Assembly: GCF_002362315.1 (NCBI RefSeq)
Contig: NZ_MTZV01000003.1
Coordinates: 248,001 to 312,000 of the forward strand
Direction of reading: 5' to 3'
Source: Paraburkholderia acidicola
GTDB taxonomy: Bacteria; Pseudomonadota; Gammaproteobacteria; Burkholderiales; Burkholderiaceae
Length of the DNA stretch: 64,000 bases
Part shown: positions 8,495 to 17,225 of the stretch, piece after piece
Layout: each line of letters begins with the position of its first letter
Numbering within the stretch: the first letter of the stretch is position 1
Position numbers and translations under genes: made by a program
The notes under the pieces: generated by a model
What the model was told of the DNA's origin: nothing
Seen by the model: only the letters and a program-made list of their open reading frames with translations
Database searches by the model: none

Positions 8495-11356
8495 TTATTT
8501 AGCGATGGACGCGCTCTTCAGACGGCCGAACGCACCTTCGACCAGCGCCTTCTGCTGCTCGTAGTGCTTCGCGTAGTAGCCGACTGCCGGCGAGGCCGAA
8601 GCCGGACGTCCGCTGTAGGCCAGCTTCTGTCCGTCCTTCATGCCTTCCTTCAGGTGGTGCTCGATGTAGAACCACGGGCCTTGATTCTGCGGCTCGTCCT
8701 GCACCCAGACCACTTCGGTTGCGTTGTCGTACTTCTTCATTTCGGCTTCGAACTGCTTGTGCGCGAACGGATACAGCTGCTCGACACGCAGGATCGCGAC
8801 GTCGTTCGCCTTCGCTTCGCGGCGATGCGCGACGAGGTCGAAATACACGCGGCCCGAGCACACCAGTACACGCTTCACCTTCTTGGCTTCGATCGCTTCG
8901 TCGGTCTCGCTCAGCACCGGCTGGAACGAGCCCTTCGCGAGTTCCGACAGGTCGGAGACCGCTTCCTTGTGACGCAGCAGCGACTTCGGCGTGAAGACGA
9001 TGAGCGGCTTGCGGAACAGGCGGATCATCTGGCGACGCAGCAAGTGGAACATCTGCGCCGGCGTGGTCGGTTGCACGACCTGCATGTTGTGGTCTGCGCA
9101 CAGCTGCAGGAAGCGCTCGATACGCGCCGACGAGTGCTCCGGACCCTGGCCTTCGTAGCCGTGCGGCAGCAGCATCGTGAGACCCGACACGCGGCCCCAC
9201 TTCACTTCGCCCGACGAGATGAACTGGTCGATCACGACCTGCGCGCCGTTCACGAAGTCGCCGAACTGCGCTTCCCACGCGACGAACGTATTCGGCTCAG
9301 CCGTCGAATAGCCGTACTCGAAACCGAGCACCGCTTCTTCGGACAGCACTGAATCGATCACGTTGAACTTCGCCTGACCTTCGGCGACGTTCTGCAGCGG
9401 TACGTAGGTGCCGTCGTTCCAGCGTTCGCGATTCTGGTCGTGCAGCACCGCGTGGCGGTGCGTGAACGTGCCGCGACCCGAGTCCTGACCCGTCAGTCGC
9501 ACCGCATAGCCGGATGCGACCAGCGAGGCAAACGCGAGATGCTCGCCCATACCCCAGTCGAGCTTCGCTTCGCCGCGGCCCATGGCGCGACGATCGTTGA
9601 TCACGCGCTCGACGAGCGGGTGCACCTTGAAGTTCTCGGGGATCGTCGTGATGCGTTCGGCGAGGCGCTTCAGTTCTGCGAGCGGCACGGCCGTGTCGGC
9701 TGCATCGGTCCACTTGCGGTTCAGGAACGGCACCCAGTCGACGGCGTACTTGCTCTTGTAGTTCGACAGAACCGGGTCGACCGTGTGGTGACCTTCGTCC
9801 ATCGCGCGGCGGTACGCCTTGACGTATTCGTCGGCGTCGGCGGCCGTGATGACGCCCTGCTGCACGAGCTTTTCGGCGTACAGCGCACGGGTACCCGGGT
9901 GCTTCGCGATCGTCTTGTACATCAGCGGCTGCGTAACGGCCGGCGTGTCCTGCTCGTTGTGGCCAAGCTTGCGGAAGCAGATGATGTCGATCACGACATC
10001 CTTGTGGAACTGCATCCGGTAGTCGATGGCGAGCTGCGTGGCCAGCACGACGGCTTCAGGATCGTCGCCGTTCACGTGCAGCACCGGTGCCTCGATCATC
10101 TTGACGACGTCCGAGCAGTACAGCGTAGAGCGCGCATCGCGCGGGTCCGACGTGGTAAAGCCGATCTGGTTGTTGATGACGATGTGCAGCGTGCCGTGCG
10201 TGCCGTAACCGCGCGTTTGCGCGAGGTTCAGCGTTTCCATCACGACGCCCTGGCCCGCGAAGGCTGCATCGCCGTGAATCTGTACCGGCAACACCTGCAG
10301 GCCGTTTTCGTCGCCGCGGCGATCCATCCGTGCCTTCGCCGACCCTTCGACCACCGGGTTCACGATTTCGAGGTGCGACGGATTAAACGCGAGCGACAGA
10401 TGCACCGGACCGCCTTCGGTCGCGATGTCCGACGAGAAACCCTTGTGATACTTGACGTCGCCGGCCGGCAGGTCGTCGACGTGCTTGCCCTCGAATTCGG
10501 CAAAGAGGTCCGCCGGCATCTTGCCGAGCGTGTTCACGAGCACGTTCAGACGGCCACGGTGAGCCATACCGATGACGATTTCCTGCACGCCCTTGCTACC
10601 CGAGTGGCGCACGACCTCGTCCATCGATGCGATGAAGCTCTCGCCGCCTTCCAGCGAGAAGCGCTTCTGACCGACGTACTTGGTGTGCAGGAAGCGCTCG
10701 AGCCCTTCCGATGCCGTCAGACGGTTCAGGATGTGCTTTTTCTTGTCGGAGGAGAAATTCGGCGTGGAACGGATCGATTCGAGCTTTTCCTTCCACCAGC
10801 GCTTCTGTTCCGGATCGCTCAGATACATGTACTCGGCACCGATCGTGCCGCAATACGTGTCACGCAACGCCTTGACGATGTCACGCAGCGACGCCTGTTC
10901 GAAACCGAAGTACAGGTTGGTCGTGTTGAACGTCTGGTCCATATCGGCTTCGGTGAAGTCGTAGAACGCAGGTTCGAGCTCGGGGATATTCGGACGTTCG
11001 CGGCGCTTCAGCGGATCGAGATTGGCCCATTGCGAGCCGAGAAAGCGATAGGCGCCGATGAGGGACTGCACGTACACCTGCTTGCGCGCGGTGGTGAGGT
11101 CTTCCCCGCCGGCTGCGGCGCGTGGCAGGAAGGCATTGGCCTTCGCGCGCTGGGCAAAAGATTCGACGATCGGGCCATGAGCCACGTCGTTGGCACTGGT
11201 GCCATCCGATGCAGGGACGTTCTGCAACGCGTCGAAATAATCGCGCCAGTTCTCGGGCACTGACGCCGGATTGTCGAGATACGCTTCGTACAGTTCTTCA
11301 ACGTACGGAGCATTGCCGCCGAACAGATAAGAGTTCAGCTGGAATTGCTTCATCAT
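8495..11356 (-). CDS. odhA: 2-oxoglutarate dehydrogenase E1 component
   Basis: The 953-aa thiamine-diphosphate enzyme decarboxylates 2-oxoglutarate and succinylates the E2 lipoyl arm. Family landmarks include LYEAYLDNPASVPENWRDYF near the N-terminus, GMAHRGRLNVL, LAFNPSHLEIVNPVVEGSA, the ThDP-motif region GDAAFAGQGVV followed by VINNQIGFTT, the RHAVLHDQ segment and LLPHGYEGQGPEHSSAR. ATG 11356 (MMKQFQLNSYLFGGN) is preceded by AAAGGTGAG; a GTG four codons earlier overlaps that site and is less likely. It is the first gene of odhA-odhB-odhL and is preceded by a 320-bp region with the typA terminator and the likely operon promoter. Confidence 0.96.
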   Translation of the reverse strand: MMKQFQLNSYLFGGNAPYVEELYEAYLDNPASVPENWRDYFDALQNVPASDGTSANDVAHGPIVESFAQRAKANAFLPRAAAGGEDLTTARKQVYVQSLIGAYRFLGSQWANLDPLKRRERPNIPELEPAFYDFTEADMDQTFNTTNLYFGFEQASLRDIVKALRDTYCGTIGAEYMYLSDPEQKRWWKEKLESIRSTPNFSSDKKKHILNRLTASEGLERFLHTKYVGQKRFSLEGGESFIASMDEVVRHSGSKGVQEIVIGMAHRGRLNVLVNTLGKMPADLFAEFEGKHVDDLPAGDVKYHKGFSSDIATEGGPVHLSLAFNPSHLEIVNPVVEGSAKARMDRRGDENGLQVLPVQIHGDAAFAGQGVVMETLNLAQTRGYGTHGTLHIVINNQIGFTTSDPRDARSTLYCSDVVKMIEAPVLHVNGDDPEAVVLATQLAIDYRMQFHKDVVIDIICFRKLGHNEQDTPAVTQPLMYKTIAKHPGTRALYAEKLVQQGVITAADADEYVKAYRRAMDEGHHTVDPVLSNYKSKYAVDWVPFLNRKWTDAADTAVPLAELKRLAERITTIPENFKVHPLVERVINDRRAMGRGEAKLDWGMGEHLAFASLVASGYAVRLTGQDSGRGTFTHRHAVLHDQNRERWNDGTYVPLQNVAEGQAKFNVIDSVLSEEAVLGFEYGYSTAEPNTFVAWEAQFGDFVNGAQVVIDQFISSGEVKWGRVSGLTMLLPHGYEGQGPEHSSARIERFLQLCADHNMQVVQPTTPAQMFHLLRRQMIRLFRKPLIVFTPKSLLRHKEAVSDLSELAKGSFQPVLSETDEAIEAKKVKRVLVCSGRVYFDLVAHRREAKANDVAILRVEQLYPFAHKQFEAEMKKYDNATEVVWVQDEPQNQGPWFYIEHHLKEGMKDGQKLAYSGRPASASPAVGYYAKHYEQQKALVEGAFGRLKSASIAK

Positions 11357-11678
11357 TTTTACGCTCACCTTTCTTCGAGTTTCTCGAAAAATAGCGGGTT
11401 ACTGAACCTTCCGCGACACGGCCTGACCGTTTAGCGGATTGCGCGAATCAAGTCTTGCTTGGAAGGACCTAAAACTGGCATCCGCGGAGCATATCACAGA
11501 ACGAATAGTGCTGATAGCAGGATGCCCCGCCGGAAAGCCCGTCTGGGCGGGGGTTTGCGGGTGGTGGCGGCGCTTGCAGCGCCTGTCTCCGTGCGCTCCA
11601 CGAGCACCGCGCCGCACGCAACAAAAAAGCCGCCCGAAGGCGGCTTTCCTGCAAATCGATCGAGCAACGGGCGACGTC
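11357..11678. other. Intergenic region typA/odhA
   Basis: It holds the typA terminator (11623-11647) and the presumed odhA promoter on the minus strand. A possible extended -10 element, TGATATGCT on the minus strand, spans plus-strand 11488-11496, but no good -35 is seen at the proper spacing. No gene is supported. Confidence 0.5.
11623..11647 (-). terminator. Rho-independent terminator of typA
   Basis: On the minus strand, a 9-bp stem (plus-strand 11626-11634 with 11639-11647) with a TTCG tetraloop is followed by six T's (plus-strand A's 11623-11628). It lies 32 bp after the typA stop. Confidence 0.93.
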
Positions 11679-13505
11679 TTAGTCGACTGCCGTTTCGCGG
11701 CTCGCGCGGCGACGCTCGTGTTCCTTCAGGTGACGCTTGCGCAGACGGATCGATTGCGGCGTGACTTCGACCAGTTCGTCGTCGTCGATGAATTCGACTG
11801 CGTATTCGAGCGACATCTGGATCTGCGGCACGAGGCGCACGGCTTCGTCAGTACCCGAAGCGCGCACGTTGGTCAGCTGCTTGCCCTTGATCGGGTTCAC
11901 GACCAGGTCGTTGTCGCGGCTGTGAATGCCGATGATCATCCCTTCGTACAGCGCATCGCCCGGCTTGACGAACATGCGGCCGCGATCCTGCAGTTTCCAC
12001 AGCGCGTAAGCCACCGCAGCGCCGTCGTCCTGCGAGATCAGCACGCCGTTGCGGCGCTCGCCCAGCGAGCCATCGCGCACCGGCGCGTACTCGTCGAACA
12101 CGTGGCTCATCAGGCCCGTACCGCGCGTGAGCGTCATGAATTCGCCCTGGAAGCCGATCAGCCCGCGCGCCGGAATACGGTACTCGAGACGCGTGCGGCC
12201 GCGGCCGTCCGACGCCATGTCGAGCATTTCGCCCTTGCGGCGGCCCAGTTCTTCCATCACGCCGCCCTGGTGCGAATCTTCGAGGTCGACGGTCAGCATT
12301 TCGTACGGCTCCTGCTTCACTCCGTCCACTTCGTGCAGCACGACGCGCGGACGCGACACGGCCATTTCATAGCCTTCGCGACGCATGTTCTCGATCAGGA
12401 TGGTCAAGTGCAGCTCGCCGCGGCCCGACACTTCGAACACGGTTTCGTCGCCGGTGTCTTTCACGCGCAGCGCGACGTTGTGATTCAGCTCTTTCATCAG
12501 ACGATCGCGAATCTGCCGGCTCGTCACGAACTTGCCTTCCTTGCCGGCGAGCGGCGAGGAATTGACGAGGAAGTTCATCGTCAGTGTGGGTTCGTCGACG
12601 GTGATCATCGGCAGCGCTTCGGGCGCTTCCGGTGCGCAGATCGTGGCACCAATTCCGACTTCCTCGATACCGTTGATCAGCACGATGTCGCCAGCTTCAG
12701 CCTGCTCAACCTGCACGCGTTCGAGACCTTCGAACGACAGCACCTGGTTGATCTTGCGATTCAGGATTTCGCCTTCCGGGCCAAAGCGCAGCGCCACTTG
12801 CTGGCCCGGCTTGACGCGGCCGCGCGTGATGCGGCCCACGCCGATACGGCCGACGTACGTCGAGTAGTCGAGCGAGGTGATCTGCAGTTGCAGCGGACCG
12901 TCCGGGTCGGCCGGGCGCACCGGTACGTGTTCGAGAATCGCTTCGAACAGCGGGCGCAGGTTGCCTTCGCGCACGCTCGGATCGAGCCCGGCATAGCCGT
13001 TCAGGCCCGACGCGTAGACGATCGGGAAGTCGAGCTGCTCTTCGCTGGCGCCGAGCTTGTCGAACAGATCGAAGGTCTGGTTGATCACCCAGTCGATCCG
13101 CGCACCCGGGCGGTCGATCTTGTTCACGACGACGATCGGCTTCAGGCCGAGCGCCAGCGCCTTCTTCGTCACGAAGCGGGTTTGCGGCATCGGGCCTTCA
13201 ACTGCGTCGACCAGCAGCAGCACCGAATCGACCATCGACAGCACACGCTCCACTTCGCCGCCGAAGTCGGCGTGGCCCGGGGTGTCGACGATGTTGATGT
13301 GCGTGCCTTCGTATTCGACCGCGCAGTTCTTGGCGAGGATGGTGATGCCGCGCTCTTTTTCGATGTCGTTCGAGTCCATCACGCGCTCAGCGATATGCTG
13401 GTTCTCGCGGAACGTGCCGGACTGGCGGAGCAGTTGGTCGACGAGGGTAGTCTTACCGTGGTCGACGTGAGCGATGATGGCGATGTTGCGAAGGGCGCGG
13501 GTCAT
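11679..13505 (-). CDS. typA: Translational GTPase TypA/BipA
   Basis: The 608-aa ribosome-associated GTPase acts in stress-adapted translation and ribosome assembly in other bacteria. The N-terminal start [20 protein letters not shown] contains the P-loop. [16 protein letters not shown] (G3) and [11 protein letters not shown] (G4) follow, then EF-G-like domains and the TypA-specific C-terminus with [21 protein letters not shown] and RERRASRE-like basic tail. Length fits the family. It is monocistronic: its own extended -10 promoter lies upstream (13634-13642) and a UUCG terminator lies downstream. Confidence 0.96.
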   Translation of the reverse strand: MTRALRNIAIIAHVDHGKTTLVDQLLRQSGTFRENQHIAERVMDSNDIEKERGITILAKNCAVEYEGTHINIVDTPGHADFGGEVERVLSMVDSVLLLVDAVEGPMPQTRFVTKKALALGLKPIVVVNKIDRPGARIDWVINQTFDLFDKLGASEEQLDFPIVYASGLNGYAGLDPSVREGNLRPLFEAILEHVPVRPADPDGPLQLQITSLDYSTYVGRIGVGRITRGRVKPGQQVALRFGPEGEILNRKINQVLSFEGLERVQVEQAEAGDIVLINGIEEVGIGATICAPEAPEALPMITVDEPTLTMNFLVNSSPLAGKEGKFVTSRQIRDRLMKELNHNVALRVKDTGDETVFEVSGRGELHLTILIENMRREGYEMAVSRPRVVLHEVDGVKQEPYEMLTVDLEDSHQGGVMEELGRRKGEMLDMASDGRGRTRLEYRIPARGLIGFQGEFMTLTRGTGLMSHVFDEYAPVRDGSLGERRNGVLISQDDGAAVAYALWKLQDRGRMFVKPGDALYEGMIIGIHSRDNDLVVNPIKGKQLTNVRASGTDEAVRLVPQIQMSLEYAVEFIDDDELVEVTPQSIRLRKRHLKEHERRRASRETAVD

Positions 13506-13618
13506 GGGAACCTGGAAACGTTAAGAGTGCGCCCTCTGCTCTACTACTGCTTTTCGCCCGGGATTCCGCTTTTTCGTGAAGCAAACGGATCAAACAGGCC
13601 AACAAGCCCAAAGCGCAC

Positions 13619-13642
13619 TTTTGGGAACCCAAAATTATAGCA
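13619..13642 (-). promoter_or_regulatory. typA promoter (extended -10) with start-site palindrome
   Basis: On the minus strand TGCTATAAT (plus-strand 13634-13642) is a consensus extended -10. No good -35 is needed or seen. Immediately downstream, overlapping the predicted start site, is the inverted repeat TTTTGGG-AA-CCCAAAA (13619-13634). This could be an operator or form a 5'-end hairpin. The leader to the typA ATG is about 120 nt. Confidence 0.65.
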
Positions 13643-13783
13643 CGCGCGGATGAAGGATTCCGGTTTTCCCCTGGTATCGCATCCCGGCGGCAGTCTGCTA
13701 ACGGATTCGCCCGGGTTTTCGCGCCCCGCCAGTCCGCATTCGCCTTGAGTGGGCAAGATTCCTTGCCTAAGCTGTAATAACGC

Positions 13784-13813
13784 TTGCCGTGTCAACTAAC
13801 CAGCCCCTATAAT
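13784..13813 (+). promoter_or_regulatory. marR-efflux operon promoter
   Basis: TTGCCG (13784-13789), an 18-bp spacer and a perfect TATAAT (13808-13813) lie 35 bp upstream of the marR ATG. A CAAT-C-ATTG near-palindrome lies just downstream (about 13823-13831) and could be part of an autoregulatory operator, but the dyad is short. Confidence 0.65.
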
Positions 13814-13847
13814 CCTGCTTAGTCAATCATTGCATTCGCACGAGTCT

Positions 13848-14363
13848 ATGGCGCCCCCGTCCTCTCCATTACCGCCGGAAATCAGCGAGTATCAGCTCAA
13901 TGAAAGCGTCGGCTATCTGATCACCCGGGTCAGATCGACGATGGCGAACCTCGTCACGCAACGCACGATGGCGGAGCTCGGCATCACCAGTCAGCAGGGC
14001 AGCATCCTGTTCATGGTGGCCAGCGGTAAATGCGTCGTCGCGGCCGAACTGGCGCGTGAATACGGGATCGACGCGAGCGCCGTGACCCGCCTGATCGACC
14101 GGCTGGAGAAGCGTGGCCTGCTTACGCGGGTGCGCAGTTCGGAAGACCGTCGCGTCGTGCGGCTCGCCCTGACGCAAGAGGGCCAGGACATTGCGGTACG
14201 TATGCCCGCCATGTTTCAGGGCGTGCTGGATCATCTGCTGGGCGGTTTTACGCCGGAAGAAGTCGGCTTTCTCAAGAGCATGCTGCGCCGGGTGCTGCTC
14301 AATAGCGGCGATCAAACCAGCTTGACGCGCGATACAACGACCAGTTTCGAAAGCAAGTCATAA
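13848..14363 (+). CDS. MarR family transcriptional regulator
   Basis: The 171-aa product has the MarR winged-helix layout. Helices fall around residues 15-60 (NESVGYLITRVRSTM...LVTQRTMAELGITSQQGSILF). The recognition region is VAAELAREYGIDASAVTRLIDRLEKRGLL, and the wing follows with RVRSSEDRRVVRLALTQEG. It is the first gene of an operon with an outer-membrane factor, an EmrA-like adaptor and an EmrB-like pump, the arrangement expected for an EmrR-type local repressor that responds to phenolic or hydrophobic ligands (inference). ATG 13848 was preferred to a TTG six codons upstream. Confidence 0.9.
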   Translation: MAPPSSPLPPEISEYQLNESVGYLITRVRSTMANLVTQRTMAELGITSQQGSILFMVASGKCVVAAELAREYGIDASAVTRLIDRLEKRGLLTRVRSSEDRRVVRLALTQEGQDIAVRMPAMFQGVLDHLLGGFTPEEVGFLKSMLRRVLLNSGDQTSLTRDTTTSFESKS

Positions 14364-14419
14364 GAAATATAGTTGCAGTGTCCATCATTCAATTCCATTC
14401 ACACGCAAAGAGTCGAGCG

Positions 14420-15943
14420 ATGAAATCCCTTTTTCTGCCCGCGCCTGCGCTGTTGCGGCGCGGCACGGCGGTGGCAGCGGTTGCGGCGCTCGCCCTTACG
14501 GGGTGCGCGAACTATTTCGGCATCAAAAGCGACCGGCAGATCTCGTCGCCCACGCAGTACGAGTCGGCGCAGAGTCTGCCAGGCAATGGCGGCCAGTGGC
14601 CGTCGCTCGACTGGGCCAACCAGTTCGGCGACCCGCAACTGCCCAAGCTGATCGCCGAAGCGCTCGATGGCAGCCCGTCGATCGCCCAGGCGCAGGCGCG
14701 TATCGCCAAGGCCTCGTCGTACATCGAGAGTTCGCGCGCTGCACTGCTGCCAACGGTCAACGGCAGTTATTCGTGGACCCGCGAGCTGTTCTCGGGTAAC
14801 GGGATCTACCCGCCACCGTTTGGCGGCACCTGGTATAGCGAAAACAACGCGCTCGCGAGCGCTTCGTGGGATCTGGACCTGTGGGGCAAGAACCGTCAGC
14901 GCCTCGGCCAGGCGGTCTCGCAGGAAAAAGCCGCCGAAGCCGACATGCAGCAGGCCCGCGTGACGCTCGCGGCGTCCGTGGCACGCACTTACAACCAGCT
15001 CGCGCAGCTGTATGCGCTGCGTGACATCGCGAAGCGCGAAATCGCCAACCGCCAGGACATCGGCCGGATCACGAATGACCGCGTCGGCGCCGGTCTCGAC
15101 ACGAACGTCGAGCGGCAGACCGCGAACGGCAATATCGCGACGACCCAGGCCAACCTGACCGACCTGGACGGCCAGATCACGACCACCCGCTACCAGCTGG
15201 GCGCGCTACTCGGCAAAGGCCCCGACCGCGGTCTGCAGATCGCCGAGCCGGTGCTGACAACCGGCAACATCGTCGCCCTGCCCGACAATCTGCCCGCCGA
15301 CCTCGTGTCACGCCGGCCCGATATCGTGGCGGCGCGCTGGCAGGTCGAAGCCGCGATGCACGATGTGAAGGAAGCGAAAGCGGAGTTCTTCCCGGACGTC
15401 AATCTGTCGGCCGGCATCGGCTTCGACGCATTGGGCTGGGGTCGCTTTCTGACGTCGTCCAGCCGGCAAACGCAGATTGGACCCGCTATCCATCTGCCGA
15501 TCTTCGACGGCGGCGCATTGCGCTCGCAGTTGAAGGGCCGCTATGCCGACTTCGACCTCGATGTCGCGAACTACAACCAGACGCTGATCAACGCGCTGTC
15601 GGGCGTGGCGACGCAGGTGTCGACGATCCGCTCGATCGACAACCAGTCGGGTGACGCCCAGCGCGCACTCGATGCCTCGACCAAGGCGTACCAGCTGGCC
15701 GTGATCCGCTACAAGGCAGGGCTATCGCCGCAGTTGCAGGTGCTGACCGCGGACCAGAGTCGCCTCGCCGCCGAACAGACAGTGACGAACCTGAAGATGC
15801 GCCGTCGTGACCAGCAGATCGGACTGATAGAGGCGCTGGGCGGCGGCTTCGACGCCACGCAGACGGGCCTCGTCGTGCCGACGGACGCAAAACCGGCTGC
15901 GGCCGTACCCGCCGCCACAACGGCCACGCAGGCCGCGAACTGA
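14420..15943 (+). CDS. NodT-type outer-membrane efflux lipoprotein (OMF)
   Basis: A 507-aa TolC/NodT-family channel subunit. The lipoprotein signal ends LALTGC with Cys29 as the acylation site. The body has the two repeated OEP domains with the signatures ASWDLDLWGKNRQRLGQA and LVSRRPDIVAARWQVEAAMHDVKEAKAEFFPDVNLSA. It forms the outer-membrane exit of the pump encoded by the next two genes. ATG 14420 (MKSLFLPA) was chosen over a GTG at 14378 because it gives a normal-length signal peptide. The C-terminus has an Ala/Thr-rich tail. Confidence 0.92.
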   Translation: MKSLFLPAPALLRRGTAVAAVAALALTGCANYFGIKSDRQISSPTQYESAQSLPGNGGQWPSLDWANQFGDPQLPKLIAEALDGSPSIAQAQARIAKASSYIESSRAALLPTVNGSYSWTRELFSGNGIYPPPFGGTWYSENNALASASWDLDLWGKNRQRLGQAVSQEKAAEADMQQARVTLAASVARTYNQLAQLYALRDIAKREIANRQDIGRITNDRVGAGLDTNVERQTANGNIATTQANLTDLDGQITTTRYQLGALLGKGPDRGLQIAEPVLTTGNIVALPDNLPADLVSRRPDIVAARWQVEAAMHDVKEAKAEFFPDVNLSAGIGFDALGWGRFLTSSSRQTQIGPAIHLPIFDGGALRSQLKGRYADFDLDVANYNQTLINALSGVATQVSTIRSIDNQSGDAQRALDASTKAYQLAVIRYKAGLSPQLQVLTADQSRLAAEQTVTNLKMRRRDQQIGLIEALGGGFDATQTGLVVPTDAKPAAAVPAATTATQAAN

Positions 15944-15990
15944 TTCCACACGTTTGAACGACAAAGATTGAGAGAACCCGGAGCCCATCC

Positions 15991-17199
15991 ATGAGCACCC
16001 CTCAGCAACCCGCCGCCAGCACACAAGCGGCGAACAATAACGGCAAACGCAAGCGGATGATGACGCTGCTCGTCATCGTGATCCTGATCGCCGCGATTGC
16101 GTATGGTCTGTACTACTTCCTCGTCGCGCGCTTCCATGAAGGCACCGACGACGCCTACGTGAATGGCAACGTCGTGCAGATCACACCGCAGGTGACAGGC
16201 ACCGTGATCGCGGTGAACGCCGACGACACGCAGACCGTGAAGGCCGGCGATCCGATCGTCGTGCTCGACCCGGCCGATGCACGCGTCGCGCTGGAACAAG
16301 CCGAAGCCCAGTTGGCGCAGACAGTGCGCCAGGTGCGCGGCCTCTTTGCCGACGACAGCCAGTACGAAGCCCAGGTCGCGGTCCGCCAGTCCGATCTGTC
16401 GCGTGCCCAGGACGATCTGCGCCGGCGCATGACGGTCGCACAGACCGGCGCGGTATCGCAGGAAGAAATCTCGCACGCACGCGACTCCGTGAAGAGCGCA
16501 CAGGCCGCGCTCGACGCCGCACAGCAACAGCTCGCATCGAACCGCGCGCTGACCGCGAACACAACAGTCACCGATCACCCGAACGTGCTGGCAGCCGCAG
16601 CGAAGGTGCGCGACGCGTACCTCGCGAACGCGCGCAATACGCTGCCCGCACCGGTCGACGGTTATGTGGCGAAGCGCTCGGTGCAGGTCGGCCAGCGCGT
16701 ATCGCCGGGCAACCCGCTGATGGCCGTCGTGCCGCTGAACTCCGTATGGGTCGACGCAAACTTCAAGGAAGTGCAGTTGCGGCACATCCGCATCGGCCAG
16801 CCGGTCGAACTGACGGCGGACGTGTACGGTTCGTCGGTCAAGTATCAAGGCAAGGTGGTCGGCTTCTCGGCGGGTACGGGTTCGGCGTTCTCGCTGCTGC
16901 CTGCGCAGAACGCGACGGGTAACTGGATCAAGGTCGTGCAGCGTCTGCCGGTGCGTGTCGCGATCGATCCGCAGCAACTCGAGAAACACCCGCTGCGTAT
17001 TGGCCTGTCGATGCAGGTCGATGTGGACATCAAGGACGACTCGGGCAGCGAACTCACTAACGCGAAAAACACGGTCTATCAGACCGACGTGTTCGCGAAG
17101 TACGGCGACCAGGCCGATGCCGAGATCGCCCGCATCATCGCAGCCAACGCAGGCCAGGGTGCCGGCACGACACAGAAAACCGCTGCCAAGCCGTTGTAA
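15991..17199 (+). CDS. EmrA/HlyD-type periplasmic adaptor
   Basis: The 402-aa membrane-fusion protein bridges the inner-membrane MFS pump and the outer-membrane channel. A basic N-terminus (KRKR) leads into one transmembrane helix at about residues 24-45. The EmrA signature GTDDAYVNGNVVQITPQVTGTV comes next, then a coiled-coil hairpin (about 95-190) and the second half-lipoyl/barrel region LPAPVDGYVAKRSVQVGQRVSPGNPLMAVVPL with WVDANFKEVQL. It lies 47 bp after the OMF gene and 26 bp before the pump gene. Confidence 0.93.
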   Translation: MSTPQQPAASTQAANNNGKRKRMMTLLVIVILIAAIAYGLYYFLVARFHEGTDDAYVNGNVVQITPQVTGTVIAVNADDTQTVKAGDPIVVLDPADARVALEQAEAQLAQTVRQVRGLFADDSQYEAQVAVRQSDLSRAQDDLRRRMTVAQTGAVSQEEISHARDSVKSAQAALDAAQQQLASNRALTANTTVTDHPNVLAAAAKVRDAYLANARNTLPAPVDGYVAKRSVQVGQRVSPGNPLMAVVPLNSVWVDANFKEVQLRHIRIGQPVELTADVYGSSVKYQGKVVGFSAGTGSAFSLLPAQNATGNWIKVVQRLPVRVAIDPQQLEKHPLRIGLSMQVDVDIKDDSGSELTNAKNTVYQTDVFAKYGDQADAEIARIIAANAGQGAGTTQKTAAKPL

Positions 17200-17225
17200 G
17201 CGGCGCATCAACGCAAGGTTTCTGA

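Larger units (their letters stand above)
13506..13847. other. Divergent promoter region typA/marR
   Basis: No gene. It contains the typA promoter with an adjacent palindrome (13619-13642) and the marR promoter (13784-13813), which face away from each other. Confidence 0.7.

Noticed and set aside
11439-13640. Long plus-strand open frame (733 codons) opposite typA
   Set aside because: No domain, no plausible start, and complete overlap with typA on the other strand.
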